The notes beneath the pieces were generated by a model. The model searched no databases and was not told the origin of the DNA. It saw nothing but the letters and a program-made list of their open reading frames with translations. A DNA stretch of 37,029 bases from contig JABANP010000515.1 in NCBI GenBank assembly GCA_013115135.1, positions 1 through 37,029 of the forward strand, given 5' to 3'. This DNA is from Perkinsus olseni. Lineage: Eukaryota > Perkinsozoa > Perkinsida > Perkinsidae. Both the position numbers and the translations under genes were made by a program. Shown in pieces: positions 19,067 through 29,448 of the stretch; the first letter of the stretch is position 1, and every line of letters begins with the position of its first letter.

Positions 19067-22000
19067 CTAAGATACCCCATGAGAAACATCACTACCACCG
19101 CTTCAGTCACTATGCGCTCATATCCATCTAGGGGACGTGCGCGCCTCTAATAGAAGTAAATTTATGCCATTGCGCTCTGTTCACACAGCCTGTTCACACT
19201 GTTCAACAGCCTTCCGAGGGCGTCACCATACACCACCACGATCCTCAAATCTTCTACCCCCGCTACTACTACCGGTATCACTGGACACCGTCAACGTAAA
19301 CGTCGAAGGCACGGAGGCATCCTCAACGCATTTGCCGTTGGCTACAGCACAGCTCTTAACAGTAAGGTAAATATAGCCCATATCGCAGTTGACGTATTGA
19401 ACCTGGAAGTCATTTTCATACCACATTTCCCCCAATTCGGGATTACAAAACCCCCTTACCTTGCCAGGATGGGACTGTGCATAGTACTTCATATTGGTAA
19501 GGAAAATCTCGTTGGACCCTTCCATCGTATTGAACGTATACCTTGCAGATGCCAGTGAGCGTTGAGGAAACGCAAGATTGCAAGATTACCCTCGAGGATC
19601 GTGACTATATCTGGTAGTGTCCGCGAATATCGCCAGACCACTTCCATCCTTTGACGAATCTCCTATTATAGAGAGCACCACTCTGGCATGCTTGGGCACC
19701 CAGTATCTGAAACGGCCAAAAGATACTCCTCGACTCAGAAACTCCACCCCTCAGCCCATTATGAAATTTGATGACAAAAAACTCGTAGTGCGTGCAAGTC
19801 GACGCTTGCAAAATTCATGCCGGAAGATCCGTGCTTCACTTCCCATCCGAACAGTGCATAATGCGCCAGCCCTTTTCGGTCACTGCTCTCATTACGAAAA
19901 GGATATTCCGCACGCTGATCACTCTCAATTCTCATCACGTACAGCGACGAAATTGCGACGTTGACGGTAATCTTAACCAGAAACGGCACGACTGTTACTA
20001 CCGGAAATCCCGGAACTTTCTCGAGTCACTGATGGTCACAGTGGTCGGCTTGCCATCCTGTAGATCTCTGACCGTGCTACCTGAACATGGACAAATCCAC
20101 GACGGAGGTTGACCTAATAAGCGCAAGAGTACCAAGATACCCTCCCACAGAGCTGCCTAGCTCTCACCACTGGGTTTAACCATTTCACTCACTATGAAGA
20201 TTTTTTTAAGATCCCCAGTTCCCATCACTACTGTCTCAATAACCACTTCACCTTAGTACCATGAGATACTCCCCCTAGAACTGCATAGCTCTTTCAACTG
20301 AATCTTATTACCGCGCTCACTATAAAGATTTTCAATACCCCCAACTGCCATCGCTGCTGTTTGCATTTCCTAGCGTCATACCAGCAAAGAAAATCCGCTG
20401 AGTTCCACCCCAACAACCTCCCCACCCGACTCACTTGTCGTGACTGTGAGCTCGAAAGGCATCTCAGAATTCTCATGCCAATCGTTAGGTGGCGTGACCG
20501 ATACGTAGACTATTTCGCCCTGGCCAGCGTGGCCGTCCAGGCTGGACTTATCGATGGCGATGTGACCGTCGCCGTGGTCCTTCCACGTTTGACCGGTGGG
20601 CGTCGTGTCCGCTACGATGTGCGGTAGGGATCCCGACTGAAAGAGAACTACTGTCAGCGGATTTCATCGTAGTAAGATAGCAACAAGGTCGATCATAGAA
20701 AGATACAAAAGAGGTCCACGCTAGTAAGATACGCGCCATGTGCTGATACAAGGTACACGACCGCGCTATGACATGGTAACGCATTTTTATACTGAGTTGT
20801 ATCAGTATCCTGCAAGTCATATGATAATACAATAATTTCATGATGATTCCACGAGGTTGAGGTGGTACCAGACAGAACAAAAGATACGCCACCAACTACC
20901 TGGACCTCCCCAGGTCTACTGGCCGCTTCCTTCACTGCATTAGCCGACACCGGATTGGCAGTTATTGTGAGATCAGTACCTACAAACTACGTTCACCAGG
21001 GATCGATCCGGGGACCTTCGGATTACCCTTATTGAAATAGGTGCGGAACTTCCTCACCCGCTGTGATCCCTTTCCTGGTATCACCGCATACATCGGCAAG
21101 CTCTGCATAACGAAAGGCCCCTGTGGACTCTGCGAAACAACCAGCCAGAACCTGTCACCGCGCCACAAAATTCGTCACCGCGCCACGAAACCCCTCCTAC
21201 GTAGAAGCACTGGCGAAGAGCTTATTAGTCTTAACAACAACACAGAGCTCCGAGCCCGGTCCGAGACCGGCACCGGTGAGCTGTTCATTCGTAATCGTCA
21301 CCGTGTCCGGGCCATCAACAGCGGACACGGCCAATGACTGCTCACTACCACATGCGTGCACCTATCATACCACTCCAATCGTAAATCGCAGCTAACTCTA
21401 CTACTACTACTACCATTAGATCGGTCTCTCCAACTATCTGTGCTACTGTGATAGTGATAGGAGGGACGGCGCCGTCGCTCGTCTCTGGCGCGTTGGGCAG
21501 AACCACCTGACCACCCAAAGTAGTGTGACACTTACGCGTATCACCAACCGGACACGATACTAATCTACGCTGCGAAGTCTCTTAGTCGGCTATTCTTGAA
21601 ATTATTACGCCACCACCACCCAGGTCACGAACAGCACTCCCGTGCTAGAGCCCTCAGTAGGGCCACACTTGGAAAGCTCTCAATCCAGAATCAATATACG
21701 CGCTATGTGTACGGCGCGCTAGGCGGTGGGACAGTCCATCCCTTAGTACCCGATACTCCCGGTGTCGGCCGAATGCCTCGACACTCTGCACAGTAGGGTA
21801 CTCCATTAGCAGCGGCATCACAGGTTCCACTCCGAATTCAGCAGCATTCGAGACCACTCCGGTGAGCACCTGACATCGTAACCCAAAGGTCCTCGGTTCG
21901 ATCCCCCGCAGCGACACTTTATCAGTTCATTCCCTACAAAATCAGTTCCCTGGGTAGCAAAGGTCGTCACGCAGAGATAGAAGCGACCATCCGACGACTT

Positions 22001-23127
22001 TGGCACGAAGTACCTGCAGCCATGACCGCCGCCCCAATAAGCCGTCACGCGCCACGAAATTCCCCAATATTACGTATCGTGTATCATATGATAACCTCCC
22101 TGGTTGGTCGGGGCCGCTTCCTTGTAAATTCTATCACGCAACTTCTGTTCATCAAATCCGGCGAATAAATTAGGATTGCCGGTCAGCCCGATGACAGCAG
22201 CCGTGGCTCGGATGCGCCTGGCGTCCGCCGGGACTGGACACAACCAAAATTACCGTTTGAAAAAACCACCCCCCCCCTATTACTCTGTATGTAGCGACAA
22301 AGCACATCACGGTGAGCGAGGTCGTTGTAGACCAGGATACCCCCATCCAGTTCACCCGACTTGTCGTTCACCGGCGACGACCCTCCACCAGCGGCTGCCT
22401 CTTCCGCCTGAACGAAGCGTACTGCGCTGCCCCAGACACGAACAACTAAACGGCACACAATTTCGCTCTTCACATGATGACATTGTTATCTGCTATGCCC
22501 CTAAGATCACAGCAGCTCCTGGAACTGTAACGAGGAAGACAGCACAAGGCGGCCGAGGGCCTTCCGAGCGTAGAATTAGCGTGTTGAACGCGACACGAAC
22601 TAGCAACATCATTTTTCGTTAAGGTGCGATTTTCGCGATTCATTCGACCAAGTATTCCCGCTGCTGTTCCTCAGACTTGCCCTACATAAGAGCGTCCTCC
22701 CAGGAAACAACCACTGCTATTATGCTACTGAAAATTACACGTCCAGTTCCATACACAACGAAATTGTAATAATCAGGCGATGAGCACTCCCCCCATGAAA
22801 GCAGAAACGCTTTTATTCTGCCGAACATTACATGTCCACTTTCACATACCACAAATTGCAGCAATCAGACGATAAACAAAGACGGTCTTTTCACGTGCCC
22901 AAGGTACTGTAATAAGCTCCACGTTGACGGCCCGATTTTCACTAACGGTTGAAAATCCAATCAAACTCGATTCCCCTAGCGAAATACGGAAGAGCATCAA
23001 ATTCAGTGGAAATGACAACTGGCCCGATCGTGTCTACTCGGCTACTTACCGCGTCAGCTCCACATACCATTAACAGCAGCAGCAGCCACGTGACCGCCAT
23101 AACAACAGTGTTCGATAAGCCGTACAT
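19067..23127 (-). CDS. Large unknown secreted protein, 5' part (incompletely resolved)
   Basis: Starts at 23127 with a clear signal peptide (MYGLSNTVVMAVTWLLLLLM, ending near CGADA). The next stretch splices at 22952-22912 (41-nt intron, GTTAGT...TTACAG) into LPWAREKTVFVYRL. Further coding blocks with good joins or composition lie at about 22440-22275, 22200-22090, 22060-21938, 21130-21027 joined to 20979-20740 across a 47-nt intron, 20630-20420, 19980-19750 and 19545-19260. Several blocks contain an aromatic-Leu-x-Val strand (FYLCV, IYLTV, FWLVV) followed by Cys/Gly-rich turns. This suggests repeated extracellular beta-sandwich domains (inference). It probably continues into the exons from 19066, giving one large gene, but two adjacent genes cannot be excluded. 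Family not recognised. Confidence 0.45.
20980..21026 (-). repeat. 47-nt intron with sense tRNA T-arm
   Basis: The minus strand reads GTAATCCGAAGGTCCCCGGA then TCGATCCCTGG, a T-arm one base off the B-box consensus (GGATCGATCCC). The join gives an uninterrupted frame. Confidence 0.6.
21870..21937 (-). repeat. Probable 68-nt intron with antisense tRNA 3' half
   Basis: The plus strand has AAAGGTCCTCGGTTCGATCC with the exact B box at 21895-21905. Boundaries GTAGGG and GTCAG are probable; the downstream frame is less certain than for other introns. Confidence 0.5.
22688..22871 (-). repeat. Diverged tandem duplication, about 92 bp, two units
   Basis: Units start at 22871 (CGTCTGATTGCTGCAATTT) and 22779 (CGCCTGATTATTACAATTT) and align to their ends by eye. 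Lies just after the second exon block of the large gene. Confidence 0.6.
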
Positions 23128-23486
23128 TAGTATTCACACCGGTGGTATTGGAAGAGAGTAATCAAAGATACAAGGAAAATGCTGAGGAGAAGAGAGGCTG
23201 AGTGAAAGAGTGTCTAATACTTATTCTCAAGGAAATCTTTTTCTGAAAAAAAAGATTTTTTTCTCGTGGAAGCGAGATTATGCACATCGGCTATGATAGA
23301 ATTTAAGAGCCGCATGTAAAACAGTTATCAGCTTCATCCAGCAAGACGCACGGCGCCGCCACGCAAAGCAGCAGAGCTAATCAATCGTTGAGCAGCGAGT
23401 CACAACTCAATCGTGTTTAAAAGTGTGCTCATGGTTTGACAACGAGCAACCAGCCGAACCACGAAATTATTGACTGAAAATTGCCC

Positions 23487-23530
23487 CAACCTGGGATCGA
23501 ACCTGCGCGCGCAGCTCGTGCTGGGAGACT
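23487..23530 (-). repeat. tRNA 3'-half-like sequence
   Basis: The minus strand carries GCAGGTTCGATCCCAGGTTG, including an exact B box, next to the GCGCC iterons. It is upstream of the signal-peptide exon, so it is not obviously intronic. Could be the head of a SINE-like element. Confidence 0.45.
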
Positions 23531-23933
23531 CATCGGCGCTAAACCTCTGCTTGGCGCTATTTTTTCTCTCATTGGCGCTATTCTTTTTAATGTTGGGCGA
23601 TTCCATTTTTCTGAGGGCTTCCGATATCCTGAGGATTGCTTTGGAGCTCGCCTCACACTACTGACCCCTTACACTGCGCGGCCTTCGGGTTTCAGGTGAA
23701 GAGTCGGGTTTCGGGTTGTCGGGGGTTACGGTCAGTACTCCACTAGGTCTTGGTCTTCTTTTTTAACGCCAACCAGCCTTACATCGAGCTACGAACACGC
23801 TCGCTCTACAGCCGTGTTAACTTACTAGACTTCCTTATATTTATATCCGAGGCCGAAGAAATTAGCCCCAATGTGAGAAAGAATAGCGCCAAGCAGAGAA
23901 AGTTTAGCGCCGATGAGAGGAAAATTAGCGCCC
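23530..23933. repeat. Inverted pair of GCGCC iteron arrays
   Basis: On the plus strand at 23861-23933 a unit of about 21-23 nt (ATTAGCGCC(A/G)ATGAGAGAAA-like) repeats three to four times. The same array lies inverted at 23530-23600. Together they form arms of about 70 bp around some 260 bp of unique sequence, like the ends of a small non-autonomous element. Confidence 0.7.
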
Positions 23934-23959
23934 GTCTGGAGTACCTGCCATAAATTATG

Positions 23960-24002
23960 GCACTGCGGCTGACTATTATTAAATAATAGTCAGCCGCAGT
24001 GC
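23960..24002. repeat. Near-perfect palindrome (21+1+21)
   Basis: Arm GCACTGCGGCTGACTATTAT plus one T, single A at the centre, then the exact reverse complement. Confidence 0.95.
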
Positions 24003-24369
24003 TCTTTACTAACTGTCACTTTGGTTCCCGCAGCTTCGTTTCCCTTATGAGAAATATTACACCACCATTACCGTCCCTCCCGCCCTCTTCCCTACGTCGC
24101 CATGCATCCTGATTTACGTAAGTTGTGGTATTGGAACTGCCGTTGGGTTCACTAGTCACCGCTTCCATGCACCGTACCACGATAATAGCAGTGAAAGTGA
24201 CTGCTCTTCGAGTTCGTTATCTCAGAGTTGTTGTCAATCTGACAGCAGTACGTCGTATTGCTGTCGATACGGTATTGAATACGGTCGCATCCCTCTTGGA
24301 ACAAGATACATCGGTGCGAGTCTGACTAAGCCGGTTTTCGGCGTTAGACTTAGAACTTGGCGTTGGACC

Positions 24370-24424
24370 CACACACGGTCGTGTGAATATACGCTCAGAG
24401 CGTATATTCACACGACCGTGTGTG
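24370..24424. repeat. Near-perfect palindrome (27+1+27)
   Basis: Arm begins CACACACGGTCGTGTGAATA. The single centre base is A at 24397 and the second arm is the exact reverse complement. The longest such element in the window. Confidence 0.95.
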
Positions 24425-24434
24425 TCTGACTAGA

Positions 24435-24463
24435 GCGACATAGAGCGTAACGCTCTATGTCGC
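24435..24463. repeat. Near-perfect palindrome (14+1+14)
   Basis: GCGACATAGAGCGT, A, then the exact reverse complement. Only 10 bp from the previous palindrome. Confidence 0.95.
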
Positions 24464-24812
24464 ACCCTGACGCCGGCGAGTTACTCTTTTCCTCTCACTG
24501 GCACGATTCTGAGCTCACCGAACCGGCTTCGTGTCGAGGGCTCTTGCCTGATGGTGAGCGTTTTCCAATTCTTCGGGACAAACTTTGAGATAGCCAATGA
24601 TTGGGTATAGCAACAGAAAATGTGACCAACAGCGTATTCAATACGCCGTATTGTGCGATTGAATCCGTGGTACCATCGGAGCTCCCGGAATGCGGCTGCT
24701 GTTGCGTTCCGATCGCCATGTTTGCTCAAACATGGGAGCACGTGCAGCATGAGACCAACTCAGGGTGGCAGACGATAATCTCATTTCTGACGCTCCCGCG
24801 AGATGGAGTACT

Positions 24813-24865
24813 CTGAAGTTGCCACAGACGTATATAGCTGCTATCTACGTCTGTGGCAACTTCAG
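24813..24865. repeat. Hairpin with 20-bp perfect stem
   Basis: Arm CTGAAGTTGCCACAGACGTA with a 13-nt loop that itself contains TAGCTGCTA. Confidence 0.95.
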
Positions 24866-24877
24866 TGCTGCACTGCT

Positions 24878-24943
24878 GTTGATCGCATCATGATCTGCTC
24901 CTCGGCTGCCGAGGAGCATACTCTGCCGCAGAGTGCGATCAAC
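24878..24943. repeat. Branched inverted-repeat structure
   Basis: An outer 10-bp stem GTTGATCGCA/TGCGATCAAC encloses two hairpins: GCTCCTCGG-ctg-CCGAGGAGC at 24897-24917 and ACTCTG-ccg-CAGAGT at 24920-24934. Drawn as RNA or cruciform DNA it gives a multibranch fold. Confidence 0.8.
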
Positions 24944-26209
24944 GAAGCCGATAGAAGCCGAAATTCGGCTGCCGAATAGTTTCATGCGCACGTAGGCATA
25001 GGTTCATGCGCTCTCCCGGATAGAAGCCGAATAGTTGATGATGATTATGATGAACAACGCAACTTGCCGTCATATTTGTACTGAATCATTGCGTACGTTA
25101 GCGACTTTCGAACCCATCCTCGCGAAGCTCCCTGCTCTAGTCTTTATTCGTCCTGGACGAACCCCACCGTACACTAATGCCCCGACGACACTAGACCCAT
25201 TACAACCGTTCTACACTTCTTCAGGGCTTTCCGCTATTGGTAATAGCTATTTGAATACAGGAAACAGCGCGTTATGAGATTGAATCCGAGTTGAACGCAG
25301 CCGGAATCAGCCTGCGGTGCGTGAGAGAGTTAGCGCAAGTGACACTCAGAGTACTGCTCCTATGAAATGTCGAAACGTCGCTGAAATCGTGAATCACGAT
25401 CAGATGGTCGATATTGATTTATCCTAAATCTGCAACTCAAGTTAACCTGGTTCCGGGAGATTTCCGCGTTTTCGTCCCTATTTTTCCGTATATTTTCTAT
25501 ATTTCCTTATTTTTCTTTTCTTTCTGTCGAAAATTTTCAAGAGAAAAATTTCCAGGATTTATTCTGTCCGTCAGCCACACTGCTGCAGTGGTCTTATCAG
25601 CAGGTGTGGTAGCATCAGAATCATCCTTGTCTCTGCTAGGAGCTTCCCCAGCTGCGGTGGTGATGGTCACCCTCGGTCATCCATCGGTCACAGCAGCTGT
25701 GCTGACGGTAGAGGGGACGTGATAGTAGTACGCTCAACAGGAGCATCGACCGTAGTGATGACAGTCGCAGTCTCAGTAGCGAGACTGCTACTGAGGAGGA
25801 TGATGATGAAATAGACAACCTTGTTTATTTAGACGCATAATAACGTAGGAAGACAACCGAGAACGGCGTCGACTTGGCAGGATATCGATTGCTAACGATT
25901 AAATGTCGCGGAAGATAACGTAACAGGACCAACGGAATATTCACGAGTGATTAATAGATGATCTATTATAGATCCCAGCACTAGCGGGAACCCGCTGAAC
26001 TCATGTCAAGGAGTGCACCTCCACTATTGTAGTAGTCTTTCTGCCAATCATCATCGGTATAAATGAATATATATCGGCATATCGGTATAAATCGGTATAG
26101 AAGTTGTGCAGTTGTCCAGCTGATTCCGTAAACCAAGTATCGTTAGCCGTAGGGAACAACGAGAGACTCGGAGAGAGTTTGCTGCCGGCACGACTTGATA
26201 GACGAACAT

Positions 26210-26695
26210 TCACTCGCCCTTGCTGACGTTGAACTTGAAGACGCAAATATCGCCATCCAGGACGTCGTAATTCTTGCCGTTCTGGTGCAACTTCCCTGCT
26301 ACTTTAACCTGAGGAAGATTAGAAATTTTTCCAATGATGTTAATGATTGATGAACGACGACCAACAAGTTGTTGGCAACAACTTTACTTACAGCACTCTC
26401 ATCACCGAGTTCCCGAGTTTTCTCATATCGGTAGGTCTCAGCACAGATGAATCCACGCTCCATATCTGTCAGTGGAAAGTTCTTCCAAGCACACGAGCAA
26501 ATCCATGCCGAAGTTACCAGTGTGAATGACACCAATGGCCTGGGGAGCCTTAGGTTCCCTTCTGGATGGTCCAACATCGAACTTCATCAGGGTAACAAGA
26601 GAAGAAGTGGATAAGGTCCAAGTAGCCGTGACTGAACATAGAATACCACAGCAAGCGAAGCGACGCAATTTTACCCAGTCTTGATAATTCTATCA
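26210..26695 (-). pseudogene. C-terminal remnant of Obg-like ATPase OLA1 (YchF family)
   Basis: Exons 26695-26675, 26631-26518, 26465-26392 and 26308-26210 with GT-AG introns of 43, 52 and 83 nt encode the end of a YchF/OLA1 protein, mostly the TGS domain. Recognisable stretches are DEVRCWTIQKGT, KAPQAIGVIHT, ERGFICAE and the terminal DGDICVFKFNVSKG. One extra T at 26552 (between ACC and AAG) breaks the frame inside KGT/KAPQ. The N-terminal GTPase domain with its P-loop is absent from the preceding sequence. OLA1 normally has nearly 400 residues, so this is a truncated and frameshifted fragment, unless the extra base is a sequencing error in a gene split by rearrangement. Confidence 0.75.
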
Positions 26696-26739
26696 ATCGT
26701 CGACAGTCGAAGTCACTTCGTGTTCCTTTGTAAAATGAT

Positions 26740-27518
26740 GGGTTGGAATTGATATCAGTGGGGACGTCCGCCATTGTAACTCCCAAATCGTTAGCGGGCA
26801 TCCCACTCTGGTAGATCGCCCATGGCAGAGTGCTGCCATCTGCCATAGCCTTCGGCCATTTATTCTTACATCATAGAAACTCCGGGTATAACTGGCCTCC
26901 CAGTATACGGCTGGTCGTGGTGGCATGAACGCTATCATAAACGGAATTATACCCCCGTAGAGCTACAGTGGCCACGACTCGGCACTCGATATTGGTGCCC
27001 ACCGGTAGCCTCCGTGTCAGCATGGCCGGCCTCACCACGAAATAATTACCGTCTAGCGACATCAAAGCACAGTGGTTGGTGAAGTCGAAGCCAGTAGGAG
27101 CGTCCACCCAGACCTGCTTGGCTCCGTCCTCAATCGTACCATACTCTCGCTCAGTTTTGGAGAAAATCTGTGATTCATTCCTCGCCCCTGCGGCGAGGAA
27201 GTTAGTGGGAATAATGACTTCCTCAGAGTGCTTCCCAAGAGCGGCCATGTTGGCGCTGAAATCGCTAGGCTCGGCTACCGGAGCGAGAGAGATGCCGCCA
27301 TTGATGGTCGAGTTGAGGTGAGGAGCAGAGCTCTCTTGTGAGCACCTCGAATGCCCACACGTTAGCGACGTCCGACTGAAGGGAAACATTTTCCACCTCA
27401 GTCGCGCCCAAGCGATAGACGGATGGCTAGACTGGAATGCAAGGACGAATGGTAAAAAACATGAAAATATCCGCCAGACCCGCACTCCCGCACAGGTTCG
27501 AATTTTTAACACTGTCAT
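26740..27518 (-). CDS. Possible exons of an unknown secreted protein
   Basis: A 215-codon frame (27518-26871) and an overlapping one (26846-26740) have protein-like composition: NFLAAGARNESQIF, FDFTNHCALMSLDGNYFVV, then DGSTLPWAIYQSGMP. Near 27480 there is a hydrophobic stretch. Competing frames at 27330-27420 also look coding (ENVSLQSDVANVWAFEV), so short introns are likely. Exon limits could not be fixed. It abuts the OLA1 remnant and may itself be incomplete. Confidence 0.35.
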
Positions 27519-27778
27519 TCACGAAAGGACTTGGACAGTGAAGCGGCTTCACTGAAGCCCCGCCTGGCCCGGCGGCGCAATTTCCCGATGCTTCCGAAGC
27601 GATAGGGAATTTTCATCCGTTCGAGCGGAGGTCCCACCAGGACCTCCACGGTTTCTCGGCCTCTAATATCATAGCTGTGGACTACTTACCTCTCAATGGT
27701 GCACCGAATAACATTGTTCACTCGGATGAGATGGGTGTGATCGCCATCAAGGAGTTCATAGCAGCGAATGGGGAGGTT

Positions 27779-27805
27779 CTCTTCGGAGCCGACGGCTCCG
27801 AAGAG
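27779..27805. repeat. Near-perfect palindrome (13+1+13)
   Basis: CTCTTCGGAGCCG, A, exact reverse complement. Confidence 0.95.
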
Positions 27806-28932
27806 GTCTTGGTCATGTGATCGTTTTAGATGTTTTAAACATCATGTTTATGTTCTCATATGAGTTTACCATTGCACAACCAATGAACCAGAATGATTCT
27901 GGCAAAATCCTACGGAACGGATTCGTATCAGCTAAGGCCCTTGAGATTTTGAATACCGTCATTGTAGGGACCGCCTACTCCCGAGACTCTGGGGTAGGTT
28001 GCCAATGTGACCGTGTAACCGGCTGCGGCATGCAAACACAAGAGGATGCGCGTGCTGAGATAACAGAGCCTCTGTTACAGAGAACTACACCGCCGACAAT
28101 ACATTCACTTCAGCGGGCCCCTACTCGTCGAACTTTTGTCTCGAATGGCCTAGCAGAAGATGCGGGAACGTCCTTTGGAGGGTCGGCCATTATATACTGC
28201 AAACCAGTCCCTTTAGCCGGCTGATCGGATCACCGGGTGATCATCACCCAACATAAAACACAGATTAACATTATTCGCTAGGCAGTCCTACGGTGCAGCT
28301 TTGACGTACCTCCATAATCAAATTAAGGCTGTGCAGCTCGTTAGGGGTATGATCACTAAAGCAGTAAAAGTAACGAACAGGGGACGAATCCAAGCTCAAG
28401 TTGCACAATTGGGAAGTTGTACAGTTCTCGACATAGATTACTCTAGTGACTATCACGGAGTTGGTGAGTCAGCGACGGCCACACGAATCACTCAATGGGA
28501 CAAGGAGTTCAAATGATCCATATCCCAAGTCCGCGCGGACGAGAGAATTTGATAACTCGAGCAGCCACAATGACCGAGGACTTTCTGCGCTGGGTTGTTG
28601 AGCCATGTGCAGAGTGAACGTGAAAAAGAGGTATCTATCGATGAATCGCAGCCGACTCTTCCCTCTTCGTACGCGATGACTGCTCTCATTCCACTCGAGG
28701 TAGTCTCGACGGTGACGATCTTCTCTGGTCATGATAAGAGATGAGACTTCTCCTCAGAAGAGAAAGTAGAAGAAAAAACAATGCGGCGGCATCAAGTCGC
28801 CCCTACTTTCTCTTATAATCCCCACAGACAATCGCACATCACTAAACCTCACGAAACTCAACCCACAACGCGGCAATCGATAACGTGGAAAGGATCATTG
28901 TTCGGGTAAGGATATAAGGTGATGATAGGAAT

Positions 28933-29005
28933 GGCAAAACAAAAAATGGTCGAGCAAGGATGGCATGAGTTATGCCATCTTCGCTCGATCTTCTTTTGTT
29001 TTGCC
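28933..29005. repeat. Long imperfect hairpin, 34-nt arms and 5-nt loop
   Basis: Arms begin GGCAAAACAAAA and end ATGGCAT/ATGCCAT. 29 of 34 positions pair exactly, and several of the rest can form G-T wobbles. The shape resembles a small-RNA precursor, but it is equally compatible with a decayed inverted-repeat element. Confidence 0.75.
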
Positions 29006-29140
29006 GGCTCGTTCATAAGGCGCAAACGGCCGTGCATTAGGCCGCCTTCTCTTAGCAGTTCTTTGATACCTAAGGCTTGTATACAGGCCGGTATACTTAG
29101 GCCGGTGGAAAGAGCGTCTTTCCAATAGCTATCCACTTAC

Positions 29141-29448
29141 CTTTCATGTCTCGCCGCTTCCCTTCGCTGAGCTTGGGTCTTCGCAGCCGCCGCTGCTTCT
29201 TGCAACTCGCGACAAGCATTCTAAAGTAAGTGATGATTATCATTGTGACATCAGACATCATTACTTGCAGAGCGTCGAAGACCTCCTGTTTGAAGAAGAC
29301 CAATGTGTTGCCGACTTGGAAGAGACCCTCGATCCTCAGCCTCTGAAAAGAGAGAAAGTTGATAACGGAGCGCAGCGATTCATCAGCGACATTGACTTGG
29401 ATGCCGTGGAGGGCGGCTGTCAAATGCTGGTAATATGACAAGCGAAGT
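29141..29448 (-). pseudogene. Isolated two-exon fragment, possibly VPS13-like
   Basis: Exons 29448-29265 and 29220-29141 are separated by a 44-nt GT-AG intron and flanked by GTAAG/acceptor and GTAAGT donor signals. They read through in one frame: LTAALHGIQVNVADESLRSV, then DALQ joined to NACRELQEAAAAAK. The first part is reminiscent of lipid-transfer VPS13-type repeats and the second is a coiled-coil-like Ala/Gln/Arg stretch. No further exons were found on either side, and small dyads flank it. Assignment is weak; the exon pair itself is better supported. Confidence 0.4.

Larger units (their letters stand above)
23128..26209. other. Gene-poor, inverted-repeat-rich interval
   Basis: No supported gene. 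It holds a B-box element, an inverted iteron pair and several palindromes described separately. A C/T-rich stretch lies at about 25480-25540 and AT-rich short repeats at 26050-26100. Confidence 0.5.
27519..29140. other. Gap without secure genes
   Basis: A Met-less open frame on the plus strand (about 27550-27831) overlaps a palindrome and lacks support. Short dyads are numerous. Confidence 0.4.

Noticed and set aside
25414..25722. 102-codon plus-strand frame with Ala/Val/Ser-rich sequence
   Set aside because: Low complexity, similar open frames on the other strand, no motif or splice support.
27550..27831. Met-less plus-strand frame with protein-like composition
   Set aside because: About 90 codons is not rare by chance in this much sequence, it overlaps a 27-bp palindrome, and no splice or family support was seen.
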